Source: Thiobacillus sp. 65-29 (GTDB lineage: Bacteria > Pseudomonadota > Gammaproteobacteria > Burkholderiales > Thiobacillaceae). Taken from it: a stretch of 64,000 nucleotides of DNA. Under the pieces are notes generated by a model that had not been told where the DNA came from, made no database searches, and saw nothing but the letters and a program-made list of their open reading frames with translations. How positions within the stretch are numbered: the first letter of the stretch is position 1; every line of letters begins with the position of its first letter. The stretch is from positions 162,057 to 226,056 of the forward strand of contig MKWN01000023.1 in assembly GCA_001899775.1 (NCBI GenBank). The letters are read 5' to 3'. Below, in pieces: positions 1-8,029 of the stretch. Both the position numbers and the translations under genes were made by a program.

Positions 1-33
1 TCACGCGCCGCGTGCAGGCGCTACAATCCGCTC

Positions 34-948
34 ATGCCGCACGCCACTCTGAAACGCTACGCCTGGCTCTCGATCGCCGCCGCCATCGCCACCATCCTGC
101 TCAAGGGCTGGGCCTGGTGGATGACGGGCTCGGTCGGCCTGCTGTCCGACGCGCTGGAATCCTTCGTCAACCTGGCCGGAGCCTTGATGGCGCTGGCGAT
201 GCTCTCGCTCGCGGCCATGCCGGCCGATTCCAGGCATGCGTACGGCCACGGCAAGGCGGAATATTTTTCCAGCGCGTTCGAGGGTTTCCTCATTCTCGTC
301 GCGGCCTTGTTGATCGGCTACGCCGCCATCGAACGGCTCCGCAATCCACAGCCGCTCGAGGCGGTCGGCGTCGGCCTGATCGTCTCGGTGGCGGCGTCGA
401 TCATCAACCTGATCGCCGGCCGCATCCTGCTGCAGGTCGGGCGCAAATACCGCTCGATCACGCTCGAAGCCGACGCGCATCACCTGCTCACCGACGTGTG
501 GACCTCGGTGGGGGTGATCATCGGCGTCGCGCTGGTGTGGGTGACCGGCTGGCTGTGGCTGGACCCCGTCATCGCCCTTGCGGTGGCGGTAAACATCGTA
601 TGGACGGGCTGGAAGTTGCTGCAGCGCTCCGCCGACGGGCTGATGGACGGTTCGTTGCCCGGGGACGAAGTCGCTACGATCGAGCGCGTGCTGGATGGGT
701 ACCGTGCGCAGGGTTTGGATTTCCACGCGCTGCGCACGCGCCAGTCCGGCACACGCGCTTTCGTTTCAGTACACGTGCTGGTACCGGGTGCGTGGACGGT
801 ACAGGAAGCGCACGACTGGTCGGAACGCATCGAGTGCGAGATCCGCTGCGCGCTGCCGCACGTACACCTGACGACGCATCTGGAACCGCTGGAGGATCCA
901 CGCTCGCACACCGATCAGCACCTCGATCAGCCGGTGTGCTGCGAGTGA
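34..948 (+). CDS. Cation diffusion facilitator family transporter
   Basis: Inner-membrane efflux protein of the CDF family (FieF/CzcD type), expected to exchange a divalent metal such as Zn or Fe for protons. The 304-aa product has about six hydrophobic segments (roughly residues 10-200) followed by a cytoplasmic domain with a ferredoxin-like pattern (about 210-290). The TM5 metal site is clear as H150-x-x-x-D154 (HLLTD). In TM2, D39 is present but the second ligand position is serine (S43), a departure from the DxxxD of FieF, so the metal cannot be assigned. It starts at ATG 34. A TACAAT hexamer lies only 6 nt upstream (22-27), so a leaderless transcript is possible. The 3' end overlaps the convergent DUF2784 gene by 22 bp. 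Confidence 0.9.
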   Translation: MPHATLKRYAWLSIAAAIATILLKGWAWWMTGSVGLLSDALESFVNLAGALMALAMLSLAAMPADSRHAYGHGKAEYFSSAFEGFLILVAALLIGYAAIERLRNPQPLEAVGVGLIVSVAASIINLIAGRILLQVGRKYRSITLEADAHHLLTDVWTSVGVIIGVALVWVTGWLWLDPVIALAVAVNIVWTGWKLLQRSADGLMDGSLPGDEVATIERVLDGYRAQGLDFHALRTRQSGTRAFVSVHVLVPGAWTVQEAHDWSERIECEIRCALPHVHLTTHLEPLEDPRSHTDQHLDQPVCCE

Positions 949-1298
949 CGCAAGCGCCGCCATACCCAGGCATAGGCAATGAGGTTCACCGCGATGACCA
1001 TGGCGCCCAGGCCCTGTTGCAGCGATACGGTCAGCTGTTCCGGATACAGCACCGGTAGCAGGTAACGCTCGACGAAATCGCCCTGATAGGCCTCGCCGCC
1101 TCCCAGCCGGCGCAGGTGGTTTTCCAGTGGGGTCAGCGGGCAGATGCCGCCGCTGAACTCGATCCAGGCACCCCACGCCGCCGCAGGCAGGTGCAGCGCG
1201 GCGAGCCACGGATGACGCGCGACCAGAAAGCCCCCACCGACGACGAACGCAACGAATCCGAGGTGCAGCAGCACCAGCAGGTCCGCCAGCAGGGTCAT
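927..1298 (-). CDS. DUF2784 family membrane protein
   Basis: A 123-aa membrane protein matching the DUF2784 pattern: an N-terminal hydrophobic helix with [12 protein letters not shown] (residues 12-23), a [11 protein letters not shown] loop (50-60) and a C-terminal hydrophobic segment (about 95-113). Function is unknown for the family. The start ATG at 1298 shares one base with the stop of the cyclopropane synthase gene (TGATG junction), so the two are probably translated together. That places it in a lipid-related operon, but does not prove a lipid role. A longer reading frame upstream of this start lies inside the synthase gene and is not used. Confidence 0.8.
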   Translation of the reverse strand: MTLLADLLVLLHLGFVAFVVGGGFLVARHPWLAALHLPAAAWGAWIEFSGGICPLTPLENHLRRLGGGEAYQGDFVERYLLPVLYPEQLTVSLQQGLGAMVIAVNLIAYAWVWRRLRHSQHTG

Positions 1299-2536
1299 CA
1301 CGCGACAGGTGCCTGCCCGCTCCGATACATATAGTCCCGCCTGAACGGATAGCCGGGCTGCGTGCCGCCCACGCCTTTGCCCGCCAGCACCTGCCACAGC
1401 TCCAGCCAGCCGCGCTCGAAGGCGTGTGCGGACCCCGCCATGTAGATGCGCCAGATGCGATACCTCTGCTCGCCGATCAGGCGCCGCGCCGCGTCGGCGT
1501 TCGCCTCCAGCCGGCTGACCCAGTGCCACAGCGTCCTCGCGTAATGCGGACGCAGGTTCTCGGCGTCGAGACATTCGAGCCCGCTTGTCGCCGCGGTGCG
1601 CAGCACCTCGGAAACGTGCACCAGCTCGCCACCCGGGAAAACGTAGTCGTCGACGAATTCGGAAATGCCGCTGCCAAGTCCGCCACTGTCGGGGGTGGCG
1701 GCGGTGATACCGTGGTTGAGCACCAGCCCGCCCGGCTTGAGCAGCGCGGCGATGTGGGAAAAATAGGTCGACAGGTTGCCGCGCCCGACGTGCTCGAACA
1801 TGCCGACGCTGGCGATCTTGTCGTAGCCCTCGCGTTCGGGAACGTCGCGGTAATCCATCCTGCGCACCTCGACACGGTCTGCAAGTCCGCGTTCCGTCAC
1901 CAGGCGCGAAGCATGGGCATGCTGATCCTCGGACAGGGTAATGCCGACCGCGTGCACGCCGTAGCGCTGTGCCGCATGCAGAACCAGCCCGCCCCAGCCG
2001 CAGCCGATGTCGAGAAAGCGCTCGCCGGGTTTGAGGTCGAGCTTGCGGCAGATGTGATCGAGCTTGGCTTCCTGCGCCGCGTCGAGACTCATCTCCGGTG
2101 TGTGGAAATAGGCACACGAGTAGACTCGCCGCGCATCCAGCCACAGGCCGTAGAAATCGTTGGAGACGTCGTAGTGATACTGGATGTTGCGGCGGTCACG
2201 GGCGCGCGTATGCTGCCACCACTTCCTTGCCCTCGCGCGCGACCGGGCATGGTCCGCGCCGGCCCGGCACAGGCGTTCACCCAGGGCCAGGATGTCGCGC
2301 GCATCGCCGTCCATGTCGAGATGTTCCTCGACGTAGGCACGCGCCAGGGTGCCCAGGCTGGGCTCGGCCATGGCCTTGAGGCTGGTCGGCCGCCGCAGGC
2401 GCACCCGCACCGCCGCGGGATCGCGCCCGACTTGCCGACCATCCCACAACTCGACCGCCAGCGGCAGCCCGGAGGCCTCCACCCGCCGGCGCACCTGATG
2501 AACCAGCCATTGATCCAGCATCGCAACCTCCTCCAT
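1298..2536 (-). CDS. cfa: Cyclopropane-fatty-acyl-phospholipid synthase
   Basis: SAM-dependent enzyme that adds a methylene bridge to unsaturated acyl chains of membrane phospholipids, usually on entry to stationary phase or in acid. The 412-aa length is normal for the CFA family. The SAM-binding glycine motif LDIGCGWGG is at 175-183. The YSCAYF motif holds C141, equivalent to the active-site cysteine region of E. coli Cfa. NIQYHYDVSNDFY (117-129) and the C-terminal YRIWRIYMAGSAHAFERGW block are typical. It starts at ATG 2536; a second ATG five codons on (MLDQW) is an alternative. The stop overlaps the DUF2784 start. Confidence 0.95.
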   Translation of the reverse strand: MEEVAMLDQWLVHQVRRRVEASGLPLAVELWDGRQVGRDPAAVRVRLRRPTSLKAMAEPSLGTLARAYVEEHLDMDGDARDILALGERLCRAGADHARSRARARKWWQHTRARDRRNIQYHYDVSNDFYGLWLDARRVYSCAYFHTPEMSLDAAQEAKLDHICRKLDLKPGERFLDIGCGWGGLVLHAAQRYGVHAVGITLSEDQHAHASRLVTERGLADRVEVRRMDYRDVPEREGYDKIASVGMFEHVGRGNLSTYFSHIAALLKPGGLVLNHGITAATPDSGGLGSGISEFVDDYVFPGGELVHVSEVLRTAATSGLECLDAENLRPHYARTLWHWVSRLEANADAARRLIGEQRYRIWRIYMAGSAHAFERGWLELWQVLAGKGVGGTQPGYPFRRDYMYRSGQAPVA

Positions 2537-2585
2537 AAAGAAGGCAGCGCGTGCTTATCGTGATTATCGGCCGCCTGAACTCGAG

Positions 2586-2628
2586 GAGGCGCTGAACATG
2601 TCACCACAAGGAATTTGTTCAGTGCCTC
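2586..2628 (-). terminator. Inverted repeat after the DUF3501 gene, possible terminator
   Basis: Arms at 2586-2597 and 2617-2628 pair over 12 bp with a single G-T position, around a 19-nt loop. The structure begins 9 nt beyond the DUF3501 stop codon on the minus strand, the right place to end the rubrerythrin-FeS-DUF3501 transcript. There is no strong U-run, so termination is inferred. Confidence 0.45.
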
Positions 2629-2637
2629 TTCAACATC

Positions 2638-3222
2638 TTAGGCTAGATCGAGCGCCAGCGCAGCGCGGACGTTTTCCGGCAGCGTCGTCGCCTCGATGGT
2701 GTAGGCGGGCAGGTCGATGCCCATGCGGATCGCGCTGCCGCCCTTGGCGGCGGCGATCGAGGCGGGATCGAGTTCGAAGCGCAGGAAATGCACCGACGAG
2801 GTCTTCTCCTCGGTCTCGCGCTCCAGATCCTCGTCGGCGATGGCGTAAACGCGCGGCCCATCCGCCACCTGCATCCAGACCCGGAGCTCGATGCCCTTCA
2901 GGCGCCCCAGCGCGACGCGCCGTTCCTCCGGATCGGAATACTGGATCATCATCGTCGCCTTCCAGTTCGTGCCGTCCGGCACCAGCGGGTTGTAGGCGTC
3001 GAGTTCGTCCTGGATACCGGCATCCTCGAAGGTCCGCTCGGCACGCAGCATTTCCTGGATCTGGTAGCGCATGGTCTGTTCGTCCTCGAACATCAGCGCG
3101 ACGTGCTCCCCCAGTTCGACCAGACGGTTCTTCTTGTGCGCCATGACCTCGGCACGCATCTGCGCACGCACCTTGGCATAGCCCTCGAGGGTCAGCAGGC
3201 TGTCACGGGTGATTTGCGGCAT
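2638..3222 (-). CDS. DUF3501 family protein
   Basis: A 194-aa soluble protein of the DUF3501 family, function unknown. It begins MPQITRDSLLTLEGYAK, with a central acidic region (ELGEHVALMFED) typical of the family. Start ATG 3222 is preceded by a good ribosome site (AAGGAGAA); a TTG 24 nt further up would put this site inside the gene, so it is rejected. In betaproteobacteria this family is usually the last gene of an operon with a rubrerythrin and a heterodisulfide-reductase-like Fe-S protein, as here, with only 20 bp to the Fe-S gene. A role in peroxide defence is inferred only from that company. Confidence 0.85.
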   Translation of the reverse strand: MPQITRDSLLTLEGYAKVRAQMRAEVMAHKKNRLVELGEHVALMFEDEQTMRYQIQEMLRAERTFEDAGIQDELDAYNPLVPDGTNWKATMMIQYSDPEERRVALGRLKGIELRVWMQVADGPRVYAIADEDLERETEEKTSSVHFLRFELDPASIAAAKGGSAIRMGIDLPAYTIEATTLPENVRAALALDLA

Positions 3223-3242
3223 GTTCTTCTCCTTGCAAACGA

Positions 3243-4574
3243 TCAATCGAGGCCATAGGCAATGCGCAGCAACGTGATCGGATGCTGTTTCTGCGCGGTG
3301 GCGTCCTCGCCCATGCCCTGCAGGATGTGGCGCGCGGCGATCGCGCAGTCCGAACTCACGTAATCCGGCTTCGGTTCGGCCATCTGGCGGAACACCGGCC
3401 TGCCGATCTTCATGGATTTATCGTAGAACTCGCTCTTCACCCCCCAGGTGCCGTCATGGCCCGCGCAACGCTCGACCAGCGTCACTTCGGCTCCGGTCAA
3501 TTGCAAGGCATCGCGCGTCTTGTTGCCGATGTTCTGCACGCGCTGGTGACAGGGCACATGATAGGCCACCTTGCCGAGCGGTTTCCTGAAATCGGATTTC
3601 AGCAGGCCGTCGACGTTGCGCGCCATCAGATACTCGAACGGGTCCCACATCGCTGCCTTCACCGCCTGCACGTCGGCGTCGTCGGGAAACATCAGCGGCA
3701 GTTCCTGCTTGTACATCAGCGTGCACGACGGAATCGCGGTGAGGATCGCGTAGCCTTCGCGCGCGAGCTTCGCCAGATGCGGGATATTGGTTTCCTTGAG
3801 TTTCGCCACGGCATCCAGATCGCCCAGTTCCAGCTTGGGCATGCCGCAGCAGGCTTCCTTGTCCACCAGCACGTGCGGAATCTCGTTGTGGGCGAGCAGC
3901 TTCAAGAGATCATGACCAATGCCGGGCTCGTTGTAGTTGATGTAGCAGGTCGAATAAATGGCCACCTTGCCCGGCGTCTTGGCGCCGTCCTTCACCGGAA
4001 AATCGTTGCGTGGCCTGGCTGTGGCACGGAATTTCGCGCTGTCGTATTGCGGCAGTTTGCGCTCGGGATGGATGTGCAGCACGCCGTCGACCAGCTTGCG
4101 GATCGGCTTGTTCTGCAGGCTGGCGTTGACCACCTGCACCACCACCGGGATCGAGGCGAGCTTGCCCATCAGGTCGGTGCTGGACAGCAGCTTGTCGCGG
4201 AAGCTGGCACCGCCTTTCTTGAACTTGATCGCCTTGGCGCGCAGCATGGTGTGCGGGAAATCCAGATTCCACGGATGCGGCGGCACGTAGGGACACTTGG
4301 TCATGTAGCACAGGTCGCACAGGTAGCACTCGTCGACCACCTTCCAGTAATCCGCCTTGGCGACGCCGTCGACTTCCATGGTCGGAGACTCGTCGACCAG
4401 ATCGAACAGGGTGGGAAACGCGGTGCACAGCGACACGCAGCGGCGGCAGCCGTGGCAGATGTCGAAGATGCGCTCGAGCTCGTGATTGAGCTTGTCTTCG
4501 TTGTAAAAGTCCGGGTTCTTCCAGTCGAGCGGGTGACGGGTCGGGGCTTCGAGGCTGCCTTCACGAATGTTCAT
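3243..4574 (-). CDS. GlpC/HdrD-like iron-sulfur protein
   Basis: A 443-aa probable electron carrier related to glycerol-3-phosphate dehydrogenase subunit C and heterodisulfide reductase. Two 4Fe-4S motifs are visible: C40, C43, C46, C50 and C83, C86, C89, C94. Two CCG-type (DUF224) cysteine-rich repeats follow; the first ends in CCGMPKLELG, while the second reads CAGHDGTWG, so one cysteine of its CCG motif is alanine. Start ATG 4574 has an AAGGA ribosome site; a TTG start 27 nt upstream is less likely. It sits between the rubrerythrin and DUF3501 genes on one strand, which suggests it passes electrons to rubrerythrin in a peroxide-reducing pathway. This is inference; no dehydrogenase partner is encoded here. 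Confidence 0.85.
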   Translation of the reverse strand: MNIREGSLEAPTRHPLDWKNPDFYNEDKLNHELERIFDICHGCRRCVSLCTAFPTLFDLVDESPTMEVDGVAKADYWKVVDECYLCDLCYMTKCPYVPPHPWNLDFPHTMLRAKAIKFKKGGASFRDKLLSSTDLMGKLASIPVVVQVVNASLQNKPIRKLVDGVLHIHPERKLPQYDSAKFRATARPRNDFPVKDGAKTPGKVAIYSTCYINYNEPGIGHDLLKLLAHNEIPHVLVDKEACCGMPKLELGDLDAVAKLKETNIPHLAKLAREGYAILTAIPSCTLMYKQELPLMFPDDADVQAVKAAMWDPFEYLMARNVDGLLKSDFRKPLGKVAYHVPCHQRVQNIGNKTRDALQLTGAEVTLVERCAGHDGTWGVKSEFYDKSMKIGRPVFRQMAEPKPDYVSSDCAIAARHILQGMGEDATAQKQHPITLLRIAYGLD

Positions 4575-4605
4575 GGGGATCCTTGTCGTACGAAAGGCCA
4601 AAAAA

Positions 4606-4787
4606 TCATCCGCGAAGGACGCGAAGGGACACGTAGAAAAACCGGAGCATCACCCCCCACGTTCCCGGTATGCGAACCATGGAGGCTGAACATTCGGCGC
4701 GTCCAAATGACTGCCGTACCCGCGAGCGCCACGGCCCAGCGTGTCACTCCGGGTCTTCTTCGCGCGCCTTCGCGTCCTTCGCGGATG
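4606..4787. repeat. 182-bp element bounded by 22-bp inverted repeats
   Basis: The arms 4606-4627 and 4766-4787 are perfect 22-bp inverted repeats built on CGCGAAGGACGCGAAGG. They enclose about 138 bp with no convincing ORF. The element fills the gap between the rubrerythrin stop (4835) and the Fe-S gene start (4574) inside one operon. It could be a small non-autonomous mobile element or a long RNA hairpin that tunes downstream expression. No target duplication is obvious at its edges. Confidence 0.7.
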
Positions 4788-4834
4788 AGATTTCGCAAAG
4801 GGGCGGACCCAGGTCCGCCCCTCGCCTGTCCGTC

Positions 4835-5254
4835 TTACTGACCCAGGCTGTCCAGGGTCTTCTGGAACTTGTTGGCGTGCGAGCGCTCGGCCTTGGCCAG
4901 CGTCTCGAACCAGTCGGCGATCTCGTCGAAGCCTTCGGTGCGCGCGTCCTTGGCCATGCCCGGGTACATGTCGGTGTACTCGTGGGTCTCGCCTGCAATC
5001 GCGGTCTTCAGGTTCTCGGCGGTGGGGCCGAACGGCATGCCGGTCGCCGGATCGCCGCACTTCTCCAGATACTCCAGATGGCCGTGGGCATGACCGGTCT
5101 CGCCTTCCGCGGTGGAGCGGAACACGGCCGCGACGTCGTTATAGCCTTCCACGTCGGCCTTGGCTGCGAAGTAAAGGTAACGGCGGTTGGCCTGGGATTC
5201 GCCGGCGAAGGCGTCTTTCAGATGCTGTTCGGTTTTCGAGCCCTTGAGTTGCAT
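4835..5254 (-). CDS. Rubrerythrin (no rubredoxin domain)
   Basis: A 139-aa non-haem di-iron peroxidase, expected to reduce hydrogen peroxide in the cytoplasm. The four-helix ferritin-like fold carries the usual ligands: E19 (AGESQAN), E52-x-x-H55, E89/E92 (GETHEY) and E123-x-x-H126. The chain ends at residue 139 with no CxxC pairs, so the C-terminal rubredoxin domain of classical rubrerythrins is absent. Electrons must come from another protein, plausibly the Fe-S protein of the same operon. Start ATG 5254 is preceded by AGGAGAT; upstream in-frame codons are rejected. The promoter region is the AT-rich stretch with a 17-bp palindrome shared with divergent msrB. Confidence 0.93.
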   Translation of the reverse strand: MQLKGSKTEQHLKDAFAGESQANRRYLYFAAKADVEGYNDVAAVFRSTAEGETGHAHGHLEYLEKCGDPATGMPFGPTAENLKTAIAGETHEYTDMYPGMAKDARTEGFDEIADWFETLAKAERSHANKFQKTLDSLGQ

Positions 5255-5364
5255 AACCTGATCTCCTGGTTGAAGTGAGGATTGCCCTGCAGCAGACTTG
5301 TCTGCCCTCCGACGCGCGAACGGCCGCTTGTTTATAGCACTTCGCCCCGTCAGAGTCATGGATA

Positions 5365-5381
5365 ATTAGACTTAGTCTAAT
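5365..5381. promoter_or_regulatory. Perfect 17-bp palindrome, probable Fur/PerR-type operator
   Basis: ATTAGACT-T-AGTCTAAT is perfectly symmetric around T5373. A second looser pair (ATCTAAT at 5382-5388 and ATTAGAT at 5409-5415) lies beside it. This is the only strongly AT-rich patch for kilobases, centred between the divergent rubrerythrin and msrB genes. The TTAGA half-sites resemble Fur-family (PerR, Irr) boxes. The regulator itself is not in the window. Confidence 0.6.
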
Positions 5382-5388
5382 ATCTAAT

Positions 5389-5416
5389 TTGGATTTAAAC
5401 CTAGTATCATTAGATT
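5389..5416 (+). promoter_or_regulatory. Candidate promoter for msrB
   Basis: TTGGAT (5389-5394) and TAGATT (5411-5416) are spaced by 16 bp and lie 33 bp upstream of the msrB ATG. The match to a sigma-70 promoter is fair but unproven. It overlaps the second inverted half-site pair, so an operator-bound repressor would block it. Confidence 0.4.
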
Positions 5417-5449
5417 GTCAACCACGAACCACTTTCCGGAGCATTCGCC

Positions 5450-5845
5450 ATGCCCCTGCCACCCGACGACGCTTCCTGGCGCAAACGCCTGAACCCCGAA
5501 CAATATCGCGTCCTGCGCGAACATGCCACCGAGGCCGCCTTCACCGGACGCTACTGGAACCACCATAGCGACGGCATCTATCGCTGCGCCGGCTGCGGAG
5601 CAGTCCTTTTCGACTCCACCGCCAAATTCGATTCCGGTACCGGCTGGCCGAGTTTCACCCGTCCGGTCGATGGCACAGCCGTGCAGGAAACGACCGACAC
5701 CCGCCACGGCATGGTGCGTACCGAAGTGGCCTGTACCCACTGTGGCTCGCACCTCGGCCACGTCTTCCCCGATGGCCCCGCACCCACCGGCCAGCGCTAT
5801 TGCATCAATTCGGCCGCATTGGCTTTTGCAGAACGGAAGGCTTGA
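5450..5845 (+). CDS. msrB: Peptide-methionine (R)-S-oxide reductase
   Basis: Repairs oxidised methionine (R-sulfoxide) in proteins. The 131-aa length is standard for a stand-alone MsrB. The zinc-binding pairs C46/C49 (CAGC) and C95/C98 (CTHC), the GWPSF motif (66-70), HLGHVF (101-106) and the catalytic C118 in RYCINS are all present. Start ATG 5450 has CGGAG upstream. It diverges from the rubrerythrin operon across a shared palindrome, which suggests co-regulation by oxidative stress. The next gene starts 2 nt after the stop, so the two form an operon. Confidence 0.97.
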   Translation: MPLPPDDASWRKRLNPEQYRVLREHATEAAFTGRYWNHHSDGIYRCAGCGAVLFDSTAKFDSGTGWPSFTRPVDGTAVQETTDTRHGMVRTEVACTHCGSHLGHVFPDGPAPTGQRYCINSAALAFAERKA

Positions 5846-5847
5846 AC

Positions 5848-6555
5848 GTGCAGCGTTTCGAGGCCGAAATCGCGGCGATCACCCCGGCCACGCCCACCAT
5901 CCACACCCTGCGGCTGACGATTTCCGACCCGGCGTTCCGCTTCCTGCCGGGACAATGGGTCGATTTCAGCGTCACAATCGACGGCGCGCCGTGCACGGCC
6001 GGGTACTCCATCACCAATTCGCCGCTTGGCCGCGGCGGCATCGAACTGGCGATCCGCACCAGCGCCCGGCATCCGGTGGCGCGCTGGATTCACGGCGCGG
6101 CACGCGTGGGCGACCGCGTGCAGGTGAGCCAGGGCCAGGGGCCCTTCGTGTATCTCCCGGAAATGAGCGAGAACATCGTACTGATCGGTGGCGGCGTCGG
6201 CGTCACACCACTGATCTCCATCTTCCGCCACGTGCGCGACGCCGGTCTGCCCACACGCGCACGCCTGCTCTACAGCGTCTCCACCCCGGAGGAAATCCTC
6301 TTCCGTGACGAACTCCGGGCTGCCGCCGACACGCACGCCAACCTTGCCGTGGACTTCACCGTTTCCCAGCCCGCAGCAGGCTGGACCGGCCTTGCCGGCC
6401 GCATCGACGCATCCAAGCTCGGCCGGCTCGATGCGCCGCCGGACACGCTTTACTACCTGTGTGGCCCCAAGGGTATGGTCGAGGACATGAGCGCCCTGCT
6501 GCACGAGGAGATGCACGTACCGATGAGCCGCATCATTTTCGAAAAGTGGTGGTAG
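5848..6555 (+). CDS. FAD-dependent ferredoxin/flavodoxin-NADP reductase-like oxidoreductase
   Basis: A 235-aa flavoprotein of the FNR superfamily. An N-terminal FAD-binding barrel is indicated by FLPGQWVDF and the AGYSITNS flavin motif. A C-terminal NAD(P)-binding domain is indicated by GGGVGVTPL and the CGPKGMVEDM block. No 2Fe-2S ferredoxin domain is attached. GTG 5848 is chosen because it follows msrB by 2 nt and has GGAAGG upstream; an ATG at 5800 would overlap msrB by 46 nt. Coupling with msrB suggests it supplies reducing power for repair, but the electron acceptor is unknown. Confidence 0.85.
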   Translation: MQRFEAEIAAITPATPTIHTLRLTISDPAFRFLPGQWVDFSVTIDGAPCTAGYSITNSPLGRGGIELAIRTSARHPVARWIHGAARVGDRVQVSQGQGPFVYLPEMSENIVLIGGGVGVTPLISIFRHVRDAGLPTRARLLYSVSTPEEILFRDELRAAADTHANLAVDFTVSQPAAGWTGLAGRIDASKLGRLDAPPDTLYYLCGPKGMVEDMSALLHEEMHVPMSRIIFEKWW

Positions 6556-6631
6556 CCGGAACGATCCAACCATTCCGGCGCCCCACCTGGCGGGATATAG
6601 TGTCCCCTCACCCCCGAACGGAGACCGACCC

Positions 6632-7570
6632 ATGCGTAGTGTTGTCCTTCTTGCCACCCTCCTCACCTGCGGCTCCGTCCTCGCCGGCCCCAACGATGTC
6701 GTCCGCGCCTATCCGGCACAGCGCGTCGCGCCGAACGTGCACGTGATCCACGGGCCACAGGGTGTCCCCTCGGTCGAAAACCAGAGCTTCATGAACAACC
6801 CTGCCTGGGTCGTCACCCAGGACGGTGTCGTGGTCATCGACCCCGGTTCGAGCGTGCAGGCCGGGCGCATGGTCGTCGCACAAATGAAGAAGAGCACGAA
6901 CAAGCCGGTCACCCACGTCTTCAACACCCACGTCCACGGCGACCACTGGCTGGGCAACCAGGCGATCCTCGAAGCGTGGCCGCGCGCGAAGCTCATCGGC
7001 CACCCGGAGATGATCCGCAAGGCGCACGACGGTGCCGCGGCCTTCTGGATACAGGTCATGTCCGAGATGACCCGAGGCTACACCGACGGCACGCGCGCCG
7101 AAATTCCCACCATCGAGGCAGCCGACGGCCAGGACTTCAGGATTGGCGGCAAGACCTTCCGCATCCACGGCTCGACCGACGGCCACAGCAAGACCGACCT
7201 CATGATCGAAATGCTCGAGGACCGCATCGTCTTCACCGGCGACAACGTCCTCAACCGCCAGGTCATGAACCTTGCCGACGGCACGTTCAAGGGCGTGATG
7301 CGCGAAACCGGCCGCGCACTCGCGCTCGATGCGCGCCTCTACATTCCGGGCCACGGCAAGACCGGCGACCGCACGCTGGTCGAGGAGCAGAAAGCCTGGT
7401 TCGACACTCTCATGGCGGAGGTGCGGCGCCTGTACGACGCCGGCATGAGCGACTTCGAGATGAAGCCCACCGTCGCCGAAAAACTGAAGGCCTTCAGCCA
7501 CTGGGCCGAGTGGGAAACCAATCCGGGACGCCAGATCAGTCTCGCGGTGCTGGAAATCGAGCAGGAATGA
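6632..7570 (+). CDS. Exported metallo-beta-lactamase-fold hydrolase
   Basis: A 312-aa protein with a cleavable signal peptide (hydrophobic residues 4-18, ending VLAGP), so probably periplasmic. The zinc-binding HxHxDH motif is seen as THVHGDHW; later ligands are likely in STDGHSKTD and FTGDN, with PGHGK near residue 245. It resembles the broad group that includes SoxH and quinoprotein-relay zinc hydrolases as much as beta-lactamases, so the substrate cannot be named. A TATAGT hexamer at 6596-6601 may be part of its own promoter. Confidence 0.75.
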   Translation: MRSVVLLATLLTCGSVLAGPNDVVRAYPAQRVAPNVHVIHGPQGVPSVENQSFMNNPAWVVTQDGVVVIDPGSSVQAGRMVVAQMKKSTNKPVTHVFNTHVHGDHWLGNQAILEAWPRAKLIGHPEMIRKAHDGAAAFWIQVMSEMTRGYTDGTRAEIPTIEAADGQDFRIGGKTFRIHGSTDGHSKTDLMIEMLEDRIVFTGDNVLNRQVMNLADGTFKGVMRETGRALALDARLYIPGHGKTGDRTLVEEQKAWFDTLMAEVRRLYDAGMSDFEMKPTVAEKLKAFSHWAEWETNPGRQISLAVLEIEQE

Positions 7571-7608
7571 CTGGCGAGCGGGAAGCGTCCGTCCATCACC
7601 GTCTTCCC

Positions 7609-7773
7609 CCCATGCAGCAGCCAGTTGAGGCACTCGCATACCTCGCTCACCACCGCAAGAAACTGGCGGCGGTCTTCGTCGTACAGGAAAATGTCCTCCC
7701 GACCATCACCCCACGAGGTGACGTGATAGAGCGCACCGGCAAATTCAAGACGAAAGCTGTAATCACGGTTTTT
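7609..7773 (-). pseudogene. Relic of a REP-associated tyrosine transposase (RAYT)
   Basis: Minus-strand translation gives FRLEFAGALYHVTSWGDGRE followed by DIFLYDEDRRQFLAVVSEV and CECLNW. This is the conserved N-terminal block of RAYT / IS200-like (COG1943) proteins. There is no start codon and the frame loses similarity just after NW, so the HxH and catalytic tyrosine motifs are gone. It lies against the outer end of the first attC-like site and 40 bp from the metallo-beta-lactamase-fold gene, marking the left edge of the accessory island. Confidence 0.75.
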
Positions 7774-7780
7774 CGGAACA

Positions 7781-7871
7781 CCCTAACGCTTGAGTTAAGG
7801 GGCTGGCCGGAAGCGGACGAAGGCCGCTGTAGGCCAGTCCAGCTTGACCGCAATGTCAGCGGGCGTTACCC
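7781..7871 (-). other. attC-like site 1 (diverged)
   Basis: On the minus strand it runs from GGGTAACGC to GCGTTAGGG, with TAACGC/GCGTTA complementary ends. An inner stem pairs GGACTGGCC with GGCCAGCCC, and AGCGG with CCGCT. The AACTCAAGCGTTAG end is typical of attC R' ends. Its outermost bases depart from the RYYYAAC/GTTRRRY consensus. It lies 158 bp beyond the DUF389 stop, farther than usual. Confidence 0.55.
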
Positions 7872-8029
7872 GCGGCGCGCGTCAAGGTAGTTGTCGCCTC
7901 GGTCATGCTACCAATGTTTGACTATGGTTACCGGCCGAATGCGTTTTCATGACGGAGCCAGCTTCTGGATTGAGCGTGACGGCGCCGATGGGCGCCCCGT
8001 TGCGCGTAGCGCCAGACCAGCGAGCCGGG

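Noticed and set aside
3282-4841. A 519-codon plus-strand open frame
   Set aside because: It is antisense to the Fe-S protein gene, which has clear cysteine motifs.
5800-5847. ATG 5800 as start of the flavoprotein gene
   Set aside because: It would overlap msrB by 46 nt and add residues unlike the family; GTG 5848 follows the stop directly with a ribosome site.
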